From assembly GCA_035547675.1 (NCBI GenBank), contig DASZUI010000255.1, forward strand, positions 1 through 17,366: 17,366 bases of DNA, in the 5' to 3' direction. Each line of letters starts with the position of its first letter. The first letter of the stretch is position 1. The stretch comes from DASZTU01 sp035547675 (GTDB taxonomy: Bacteria > Pseudomonadota > Alphaproteobacteria > Rhizobiales > Devosiaceae). The notes beneath the pieces were generated by a model, which worked only from the letters and a program-made list of their open reading frames with translations, searched no databases and was not told the origin of the DNA. Shown here piece by piece: positions 8,933-14,880 of the stretch. Both the position numbers and the translations under genes were made by a program.

Positions 8933-9335
8933 GGCGCAGCTCCTCGGCAGGCTCAGCCTGTGTGAAACGGTCGATCTCGGCTTCGAGGCGGGACACGGCC
9001 TCGTCAAAGGCGGGCTCGTCGCGCCGGTCCTCCACCGCCATGCAGGCGTGGGCCACCGTCGTCCGGTCCCGGCCGAAAAGCGCGCCGACCCGGGTCATGG
9101 TGTATTCGAGCTTGACGTTGACCAGGTACATCGCCAGTTGCCGCGCCGCGGCAATCGCAGCGTGGCGGTCGCGGCGCAGCAGCTCGGCAGCGGGCACGCC
9201 GCTGTTCGCCGCAACGCAGCGCACGGTCGCCGCCACCAGGGGATCGCGCTGCGCCATTCGCATCAGCCGCCGCTCGGCATCTTCACGGCGCGACGCCAGC
9301 TCGGCCGGACCCTTCGCCACTTCGTTCCCACGCAT
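8919..9335 (-). CDS. Stand-alone DnaA domain IV-like DNA-binding protein
   Basis: This 138-residue protein has no AAA+ ATPase. Residues about 62-112 (RQLAMYLVNVKLEYTMTRVG, then FGRDRTTVAHACMAVEDRR) closely follow the C-terminal DnaA helix-turn-helix (Bac_DnaA_C), including the signature region that reads DHTTVLHA in DnaA. It should therefore bind DnaA-box-like DNA without initiating replication, and may act as a repressor or competitor. The N-terminal 30 residues are a charged helix. The ATG is well supported by GGGGGAGG 5 nt upstream. Its 3' end overlaps the DUF6456 gene by 14 nt. The promoter contains a 16-bp palindrome. RDRTT replaces the usual DnaA RDHTT, so box specificity may differ. 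Confidence 0.82.
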   Translation of the reverse strand: MRGNEVAKGPAELASRREDAERRLMRMAQRDPLVAATVRCVAANSGVPAAELLRRDRHAAIAAARQLAMYLVNVKLEYTMTRVGALFGRDRTTVAHACMAVEDRRDEPAFDEAVSRLEAEIDRFTQAEPAEELRHAAG

Positions 9336-9352
9336 CGTACCTCCCCCTCGAA

Positions 9353-9386
9353 TAGGATATAATTCCTATACCGGCGGCGAAAGCAA
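9353..9386 (-). promoter_or_regulatory. Candidate promoter with palindrome for the DnaA-domain gene
   Basis: On the minus strand TTGCTT (9386-9381), an 18-bp spacer and TTATAT (9362-9357) form a sigma70-like pair. The -10 lies within the palindrome TAGGA-TATAAT-TCCTA (9353-9368). A regulator bound there would block transcription. Nearby GGGGGAGG is the ribosome binding site. Confidence 0.42.
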
Positions 9387-9467
9387 CGGGGATAAGTGAC
9401 GGTGCCGCGTCAGGGGCGCTGTAACGGCAGGTTGTGGAGCGGCAGGCGCCCGCCATCGATTGGACAG

Positions 9468-9500
9468 AAAAAACAAACGGCCACCCGAAGGTGGCCGTTT
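9468..9500 (-). terminator. Intrinsic terminator of mucR
   Basis: On the minus strand, a perfect 11-bp stem AAACGGCCACC-TTCG-GGTGGCCGTTT (9500-9475) is followed by G and TTTTTT. It lies 36 nt after the mucR stop. Confidence 0.93.
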
Positions 9501-9536
9501 CGGCAGGGCCGGTTGGCCCGAGCCTGGTCGCCGCGC

Positions 9537-9962
9537 TTACTTGCCGGCTTTGCGGCCGAGGCCGTTATCCTTGGCGAGACGCGAGCGGGTCGCCGAATAA
9601 TTGGGCGCGACCATCGGATAGTCAGCCGGCAGACCCCATTTTTCGCGATATTCCTCGGGCGACATATTGTAATGCGTCCTGAGGTGCCGCTTCAGCGACT
9701 TGAACTTCTTCCCGTCCTCGAGGCAGATGATGTAGTCGGGTGCCACCGACTTGCGCACCGGCACCGCCGGCTTGAGTTCCTCGACCGGCTCGGGCGCTTC
9801 AGACGAATGCAGCCCGTTCAGGGCGGTATGGACCTCAGCGATGAGGCGCGGCAAATCCGTGGGGCTCAGGGCATTGTGGCTAACATAGGCGCAGACAATC
9901 TCAGCGCTCAGTTCGATGAGATCGTTGTCCAGCCCTGTGGCAACGCCAGAGAGATCATTCAT
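9537..9962 (-). CDS. mucR: MucR/Ros family zinc-finger transcriptional regulator
   Basis: This 141-residue protein has an N-terminal helical oligomerisation region (about 12-50), an acidic linker, and the C-terminal Ros/MucR DNA-binding domain (about 68-135). Landmarks are VPVRKSVAPDYIICLEDGKK, KSLKRHLRTHYNMSPEEYR and LPADYPMVAPNYSATRSRLA. The finger ligands would be Cys80, Asp83, His93 and His97; Asp replaces the second Cys of Ros, a variant known in the family. MucR proteins bind AT-rich sites, often repress their own gene, and control exopolysaccharide, motility and cell-cycle genes in rhizobia and Brucella. ATG 9962 was chosen over ATG 9977 because GGAAGG lies 7 nt upstream. The gene is monocistronic with its own terminator. 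Confidence 0.93.
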   Translation of the reverse strand: MNDLSGVATGLDNDLIELSAEIVCAYVSHNALSPTDLPRLIAEVHTALNGLHSSEAPEPVEELKPAVPVRKSVAPDYIICLEDGKKFKSLKRHLRTHYNMSPEEYREKWGLPADYPMVAPNYSATRSRLAKDNGLGRKAGK

Positions 9963-10723
9963 ATTCGTGCCTTCCATTCTGATTATTCGGCGTCGCAGGG
10001 GAAGCTGTCATCGCCTAGTGCCTAGGTCTTAGGGCCATTTGCTAGTGTTTGCAATGCCGCGACGCCGATAATTCACGCGACGATTTGCGTGAGTAATATA
10101 TTGTGGTCGATGCACAGTTCCATTTTCCGAAACATTAACTTTCGTCAATGAAGCCGCGGAGCAAGCCTGTGAACAGGCCTGCAAAGGGCTTGCGCCCAGC
10201 AGGCGGGTTGGCCTGGAAACGATTCCCGGCAGGAGTGAGCCGCCGAACGCATCGCCCTGGCTGCGTCAAAATTACGCATGGACAATCTGGTCGGCGTTGC
10301 GCCGGCGATCGGCGGAAACGCTTTGCTTTCCGGCTCTTACGAAGCTTGGACTGCGCGGCGAAGTGCCCGAAGCGGTCGTCAGGCGCCGAGTTCTACCAGA
10401 GCCGCGGGTCCTGTCCCGGGTCCCTGTCACACCGCATCACCCCGGATGAAGGTCCGTTCCTTCCACCGACGGGCGCATGATCGAAATCGCCCGCCGGACC
10501 AGCATTGCAGAAACAAACAGAAACAACGCCGTCAGCTGCCCAACAATCTTGACCGGAACAGTAAGAGGATCGGGCTGTCATTCGGCAACCAAGCAAAGGC
10601 CATGCAGAATTTGCATGACTTAGCGCGCGGCAGCCCGCGCACCCGTCCGTTAGGCCGCCAGGCGCCGCTTGCCTAGCGGTGCCGGGTGGGCGTTAAAGGA
10701 AGCTCCCTTCCATCGGATTACCC
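9963..10723. other. Long intergenic region between mucR and oligopeptidase B
   Basis: About 760 bp contain no convincing gene; the open frames here lack recognisable domains or good ribosome binding sites. The part nearest mucR is AT-richer. It holds direct repeats CTAGTG (10015-10020 and 10042-10047), the dyad TCACGC-N8-GCGTGA (10073-10092) and the run TAATATATT (10094-10102). Further right are the inverted pair GCAAGCC/GGCTTGC (10161-10167 with 10187-10193) and the 17-nt palindrome CATGCA-GAATT-TGCATG (10601-10617). No tRNA fold was seen. A small RNA or several operators are possible. Confidence 0.6.
10073..10100 (-). promoter_or_regulatory. Candidate mucR promoter core and dyad
   Basis: On the minus strand TATATT (10100-10095) is the best -10-like hexamer upstream of mucR. 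Directly downstream lies the dyad TCACGC-N8-GCGTGA (10073-10092). AT-rich stretches with T-A steps are typical of Ros/MucR targets, so autoregulation here is plausible. The -35 match is poor. Confidence 0.3.
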
Positions 10724-12799
10724 ATGCCCCTCACCCCGCCTACCGCCGCCCAGAAGCCGCATCAGTCGACCGTTCACGGGATCACGCGAAACGATCCCTA
10801 TCACTGGCTGCGCGCCGAGAACTGGCAGGCGCTGTTCGAGGACCCGGCGCAATTGGCGCCCGACATCCGCGCCTATCTCGAGGCCGAGAACGCCTGGTTC
10901 GAAGAGCGATTCAGCAAGCCCACCGAGACGCTGCGCGACGAAATCTTCAGGGAGATGCGGGGCCGGATCAAAGAGGACGATTCCGGCATCCCGACCCCGG
11001 ACGGTCCGTTCGCCTATAATTCGCGCATGGAGGAGGGAAAGCAGTATCCGGTGCTGGTGCGGACGCCGCGCGATGGCGGGCCGGAAACGATCCTTCTCGA
11101 CTGCAATGTCGAGGCGGGGGACAGCTATTTCGGCTTCGGTGGGGCGGACCACGATCCCTCGCACAGGCTGCTCGCCTGGCTCGCCGATCGGCAGGGATCG
11201 GAGCTCTATACGCTCCGCATCCGCGACCTCGAAACCGGCAGGGACACCGACGAAGTGCTGGAGGAGGTGGCCGACGGCGTGGTCTGGGCGCTCGACAGCG
11301 GCAGCTTCTACTATGTCGAGAACGACGAGAGCCACCGCCCCTATCGCGTGCGGCGGCATGTGCTGGGGACGCCGCAGGCCGCCGACGAGATCATCTATGA
11401 AGAGGCCGATCCCGGCTTCTTCGTGGGGGTCGACGAGATGCTGTCGCGCAGCCACATCATCATCGACGTGCATGACCACCAGACCTCGGAGGTCTGGCTG
11501 ATCGATACGGCCAGGGGCGGCGCGCCGGTGCTGGTCGCGCCGCGGCAGGTGGCGCGGGAGTATGACGTCGACGAACGGCACGGCGTACTCTTCATCCGCA
11601 CCAATGCCGACGGGGCCGAAGACTTCAAGGTGGTGACCACGGCGGTCACGGCGCCCGGCGCGGAGAACTGGGTCGATTTGATCCCGCACCGCGAGGGCGT
11701 ACTGATCCTCGACGTCATCGTGCTCGAAAACCATCTGCTGCGGCTGGAGCGGCAGGACGGGCTGCCGCGTATCGTCGTGCGTGATCTTCGGACCGGCGAG
11801 GAGCAGACCATCCGTTTCGAGGAGGAGGCCTATTCACTCGGCATGTCGGTCGGCTACGAGTTCGACACCTCGACCTTCCGCTTCACCTATTCCTCGCCGA
11901 CGACGCCCAGCCGGGTCTTCGACTACGATCTCGAGAGCGGCGCGCGCACCCTGCTCAAGGAGCAGGAGGTGCCTTCGGGGCACAATCCCGACGACTATGT
12001 GACGCGGCGGCTGTTCGCCCCGGCGGCGGATGGCGAGCAGGTGCCGGTCACGCTGCTTTACCGCAAGACGACCGAGATCGACGGCACGGCGCCGGGCCAT
12101 CTTTACGGCTATGGCGCCTATGGCATGTCGCTGCCGGCCGCCTTCTCCATCGGCGCCCTGTCGCTGGCGGACCGCGGCTTCGTGGTCGCCACGGCCCATG
12201 TGCGGGGCGGCATGGAGAAGGGCTATCGCTGGTACAGGCTCGGCCGGCGCGAGAACAAGCCGAATAGCTTCAACGACTTCATCGCCGCCGCCGAGATGCT
12301 GATTCAGCGGGGCTATGTCGCGGCGGACAAGGTCGTGGCGGAGGGCGGCTCGGCCGGCGGCATGCTCATGGGGGCGATCGCCAATCTCAGGCCCGATCTC
12401 TGGGCGGGGATCGTGGCGGAGGTGCCCTTTGTCGACGTGCTCAACACGATGCTGGACGACACCCTGCCGCTGACCCCGCCCGAATGGCCTGAATGGGGCA
12501 ATCCCCTCGCCTCGGAGGCGGATTACCGGCTCATTGCGTCCTATGCGCCCTATGAAAACATCGAGGCCAAGGCCTATCCGCCGATCCTGGCGCTCGCGGG
12601 GCTGACCGACCCCCGGGTCACCTATTGGGAGCCGGCAAAGTGGGTGGCGCGCCTCAGGGCGACGCGGACCAATGATGCCCCGCTCTACCTCAAGACCAAT
12701 ATGAATGCCGGCCATGGCGGCGCATCGGGCCGCTTCGACCAGTTGAAGGAGACCGCGGAAGGCTATGTTTTTGCGCTGCAATGCGTCGGGCTGGCGTGA
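10724..12799 (+). CDS. ptrB: Oligopeptidase B (S9A prolyl oligopeptidase family)
   Basis: This 691-residue cytoplasmic serine peptidase cleaves short peptides after Arg or Lys. The N-terminal beta-propeller (about 75-410) is recognisable by repeated strand patterns, and the C-terminal alpha/beta hydrolase follows. The catalytic triad is Ser543 in GGSAGG, Asp629 in GLTDPRV and His664 in NAGHGG. Family-specific stretches include DPYHWLR near the start, LYGYGAYG, AHVRGGMEKGYRWY, NSFNDFIAAAE and PEWPEWGNP. There is no signal peptide. Length is normal for the family. Only weak ribosome-binding similarity is seen before the ATG. It is followed by sodB after 183 bp; a promoter-like pair in that gap suggests separate transcription. 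Confidence 0.95.
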   Translation: MPLTPPTAAQKPHQSTVHGITRNDPYHWLRAENWQALFEDPAQLAPDIRAYLEAENAWFEERFSKPTETLRDEIFREMRGRIKEDDSGIPTPDGPFAYNSRMEEGKQYPVLVRTPRDGGPETILLDCNVEAGDSYFGFGGADHDPSHRLLAWLADRQGSELYTLRIRDLETGRDTDEVLEEVADGVVWALDSGSFYYVENDESHRPYRVRRHVLGTPQAADEIIYEEADPGFFVGVDEMLSRSHIIIDVHDHQTSEVWLIDTARGGAPVLVAPRQVAREYDVDERHGVLFIRTNADGAEDFKVVTTAVTAPGAENWVDLIPHREGVLILDVIVLENHLLRLERQDGLPRIVVRDLRTGEEQTIRFEEEAYSLGMSVGYEFDTSTFRFTYSSPTTPSRVFDYDLESGARTLLKEQEVPSGHNPDDYVTRRLFAPAADGEQVPVTLLYRKTTEIDGTAPGHLYGYGAYGMSLPAAFSIGALSLADRGFVVATAHVRGGMEKGYRWYRLGRRENKPNSFNDFIAAAEMLIQRGYVAADKVVAEGGSAGGMLMGAIANLRPDLWAGIVAEVPFVDVLNTMLDDTLPLTPPEWPEWGNPLASEADYRLIASYAPYENIEAKAYPPILALAGLTDPRVTYWEPAKWVARLRATRTNDAPLYLKTNMNAGHGGASGRFDQLKETAEGYVFALQCVGLA

Positions 12800-12874
12800 G
12801 CCGCTACGAGGCCGCCTCTTCTACGAACCGGCACAGCGCCCCCACTTTTCGTCCGTGCGCTCCCGCCAGCCCGG

Positions 12875-12903
12875 TTGTTGCCCGAAGGCAAAAAGCCTAT
12901 ACC
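12875..12903 (+). promoter_or_regulatory. Candidate sodB promoter
   Basis: TTGTTG (12875-12880), a 17-bp spacer and TATACC (12898-12903) form a sigma70-like pair. This would leave a leader of about 75 nt before sodB. No clear Fur/Irr box was seen. Confidence 0.42.
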
Positions 12904-12982
12904 GTCCTGGTTCCTTTTCGTGCCTGCGGCGATCGAGCCACAAATTCCCAGCATCAAAGCAAGACTTCCAAGGAGGCATATG

Positions 12983-13600
12983 ATGGCCACTCAGTTCATC
13001 CTTCCCGCCCTGCCCTACGCCTATGACGCGCTCCAGCCCTATATGTCCAAGGAAACGCTGGAGTATCACCACGACAAGCACCATCAGGCCTATGTGACCA
13101 ATGGCGAGAAGCTGCTGGAGGGCTCGGGACTCGAGATCCTGGCGCTCGAGGACATCGTCAAGGAGGCCTATGGCAAGAATGCCGGGCTCTTCAACAATGC
13201 CGGCCAGCACTACAACCATGTGCATTTCTGGAACTGGATGAAGCCGAATGGCGGCGGCGGCGCGGACAAGGTACCGGGCGCCCTGCTCAAGAAGATCGAG
13301 GAAGACCTCGGCGGCTTCGACAAGTTCCGTGCCGATTTCCTTGCCGCCGGCGCCGGTCAGTTCGGCTCGGGCTGGGCGTGGCTCAGCCTCAACCCGCAGG
13401 GCAAGCTCGAGGTCACCAAGACCCCGAACGGCGAAAGCCCGCTGGTGCACAACAATGGCAAGCCGCTGCTCGGCGTCGATGTCTGGGAGCACAGCTACTA
13501 TATCGACTACCGCAATGCCCGGCCCAAATATCTCGAAGCCTGGTTCGATAATCTGATCAACTGGGAGCATGTCGAGCAACTGTTCGAGGAAGCGCGCTAG
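12983..13600 (+). CDS. sodB: Superoxide dismutase [Fe]
   Basis: This 205-residue Fe/Mn-type superoxide dismutase converts superoxide to hydrogen peroxide and oxygen. Metal ligands by alignment to E. coli SodB are His29 (LEYHHDKHH), His79 (YNHVHFWNW), Asp166 and His170 (DVWEHSYYIDYR). The iron-type signature FNNAGQ with Gln75 favours Fe, although alphaproteobacterial enzymes can be cambialistic. There is no signal peptide, so it is cytoplasmic. Two ATGs are adjacent; AGGAGG ends 6 nt before ATG 12983, giving the standard MATQFILPALPY start. The frame is open further upstream but does not match the family there. A strong terminator follows. Confidence 0.96.
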   Translation: MATQFILPALPYAYDALQPYMSKETLEYHHDKHHQAYVTNGEKLLEGSGLEILALEDIVKEAYGKNAGLFNNAGQHYNHVHFWNWMKPNGGGGADKVPGALLKKIEEDLGGFDKFRADFLAAGAGQFGSGWAWLSLNPQGKLEVTKTPNGESPLVHNNGKPLLGVDVWEHSYYIDYRNARPKYLEAWFDNLINWEHVEQLFEEAR

Positions 13601-13624
13601 AAAGGCCGCCCTTCTCGCGTTACG

Positions 13625-13651
13625 AGCCCGGCGGGGACGCCGGGCTTTTTT
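13625..13651 (+). terminator. Intrinsic terminator of sodB
   Basis: AGCCCGGCG-GGGA-CGCCGGGCT (13625-13646) is a perfect 9-bp stem ending in a run of six T. It lies 24 nt after the stop. Confidence 0.93.
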
Positions 13652-13675
13652 CATGGCCGGCTTTCGCCGAAGCTG

Positions 13676-13698
13676 TTAATCTCTTGATAACCAAGAGA
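13676..13698. promoter_or_regulatory. CtrA-like half-perfect box and dyad over the ribosome binding site
   Basis: TTAA-N7-ATAAC (13676-13691) resembles a CtrA box with one mismatch. It overlaps the perfect dyad TCTCTTG-ATAAC-CAAGAGA (13680-13698). The right arm is part of the AGAGG Shine-Dalgarno of the receiver gene at 13706. It could be an operator, or an RNA hairpin that hides the ribosome binding site. Confidence 0.4.
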
Positions 13699-13705
13699 GG
13701 CGGCC

Positions 13706-14203
13706 ATGCCGGAATCGATGAAGGTCGTTGCGATCCTGGCCGGAAGTCCGGCGCTGTCCTCGATTCTGAACGCCGTGCTCGCCGCGGCGCCGGGGTTGCG
13801 CGTACGCAGTTTCGAGACCCAGGCAGCGCTCACCGCTTATATGCGACTGTGCCCCGTGGACCTCGTGGTCGGCGATTTCGATTGCGAAGCGGCACCCGCC
13901 GACCGGCTGGCGAGCGCGCTGCGCGGCAATGCGGCCCTGGCGCAGCGGAATTTCCAGATCCTTGCGCTGACCAGCGCGGTCGATGAGGACATGCGGGCGG
14001 TCGCGGCCAAATGCGGGATCAACGAGGTCATCGTCAAGCCGATGTCGCCGCGCTACCTGCTGGAGCGGGTGGAGGCCCGGCTGCGACAGCCGCATCGCCC
14101 GCGGCTCTCCATCGTTCGCGCCGAAGTGCCGCGCGAAATCGTCTATCGCGACAATGTCGTGCCGCTGTTTCCCAAGGGGCAGCCGCCGCGGCCCACGGCA
14201 TAG
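13706..14203 (+). CDS. Degenerate receiver-domain (response regulator-like) protein
   Basis: This 165-residue protein has a receiver fold (about 5-130): strand KVVAILAG, helix SSILNAVLAA, VDLVVGDFD with Asp57 at the phospho-acceptor position, ILALTS with Thr89/Ser90, and VIVKPMSP with conserved Lys111. The acidic pair that normally binds magnesium at the end of the first strand is replaced by Gly-Ser (AGSPA, 12-16), so phosphorylation is doubtful. There is no DNA-binding output domain, only a basic/Pro-rich tail of about 35 residues containing VYRDNVVPLFPKG. It may be a protein-interaction adaptor. GAGG upstream supports ATG 13706. The gene follows the sodB terminator and converges on the LOG-like gene across a repeat pair. 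Confidence 0.78.
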   Translation: MPESMKVVAILAGSPALSSILNAVLAAAPGLRVRSFETQAALTAYMRLCPVDLVVGDFDCEAAPADRLASALRGNAALAQRNFQILALTSAVDEDMRAVAAKCGINEVIVKPMSPRYLLERVEARLRQPHRPRLSIVRAEVPREIVYRDNVVPLFPKGQPPRPTA

Positions 14204-14227
14204 GACAGCGACTATCGCTCAACAGAG

Positions 14228-14304
14228 ATTCCCGCTTTCGCGGGAATGACGGCTGGGGCTCTAACTGCCATGCTCTCGGGGGTCATTCCCGCGAAAGCGG
14301 GAAT
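14228..14304. repeat. Inverted pair of palindromic repeats between convergent genes
   Basis: Each unit is a perfect 20-nt hairpin: ATTCCCGCTTTCGCGGGAAT at 14228-14247 and ATTCCCGCGAAAGCGGGAAT at 14285-14304. Flanking bases are also mirrored (GATTCC...GAATGAC against GTCATTCC...GGAATC), so the whole block can fold into one long stem over a 37-bp centre. This is a common intergenic repeat type in proteobacteria. Between convergent genes it may terminate or stabilise both transcripts. Confidence 0.88.
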
Positions 14305-14328
14305 CCCTGTTTAAGCGAGGCACTCGCC

Positions 14329-14880
14329 TCACCCCACCAGCCGGCTCGCCTTGTTCCACAAATCCTCGACCGAATCGGCCAGCTGGATGAAGCGCTCGTG
14401 GTGGCGGACGGAATGGGCCATGACGTCGGCGGCGAAGCCCTTGAGCACGCCGAAGGCATTGTTGCGGTTATAGAGCACGACGGGCTTGCCGCCCGCCCCG
14501 CCCCCGGCCTTGAGCCAGCTCTGGTAGAGATCGGTGATCGAGCCCAGCGAACCCGGCAGGCCGATAAAGGCATCGGCGAGCGCCGCGACGCGGTCCAGCC
14601 GGGCATCGGCTTCGGCGAAGCGCTCGAGGGGCACGCCGGACAGCGCGCGGGGCAGCGCGAAGTCCTCGTCGCCGATGACCACGATCTCCCCCCCGACCGC
14701 GCGCGCGCTCGTCACCAGCGGAATGGCGATCGAGCGGCCTTCGGCAAGGCAGACGATGCGGGCACCCTTGCGCGCAAAGTAGGTGCCGACCTGCGACATG
14801 ATGCTGGAGCGCTCGGCATCGCCCGGCCCTTTGTCGGAAGCGAAAACGGCCAGCGTCGGCTTGGAACTGGGCTGGTTCAT
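14329..14880 (-). CDS. SLOG/LOG-fold protein with altered catalytic motif
   Basis: This 183-residue Rossmann-like protein is of the LOG/TIGR00725 type. Signs are the first strand LAVFASDKGPGD, strand GARIVCLAEG, strand GGEIVVIGD, a strand-turn ADAFIGLPGSLGSITDLYQS (105-119) and strand KPVVLYN. Classical LOG enzymes, which release nucleobases from nucleotide monophosphates, carry PGGxGTxxE. Here the segment reads PGSLGSITD, with Gly to Ser, Thr to Ser and Glu to Asp changes, so phosphoribohydrolase activity is uncertain. It could instead bind a nucleotide ligand. Its ATG overlaps the stop of the HerA-like ATPase as ATGA, so the two are translationally coupled. No separate ribosome binding site is evident. 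Confidence 0.72.
   Translation of the reverse strand: MNQPSSKPTLAVFASDKGPGDAERSSIMSQVGTYFARKGARIVCLAEGRSIAIPLVTSARAVGGEIVVIGDEDFALPRALSGVPLERFAEADARLDRVAALADAFIGLPGSLGSITDLYQSWLKAGGGAGGKPVVLYNRNNAFGVLKGFAADVMAHSVRHHERFIQLADSVEDLWNKASRLVG

Noticed and set aside
10148..10676. Overlapping plus-strand frames of 110 and 132 codons between mucR and ptrB
   Set aside because: No recognisable motif, no clear ribosome binding site, and ordinary composition for chance frames in GC-rich DNA. They are not excluded if homologues are found.
10834..12781. Minus-strand frames of 338 and 315 codons opposite oligopeptidase B
   Set aside because: The plus strand holds a complete Ser-Asp-His peptidase; the antisense products lack any domain.
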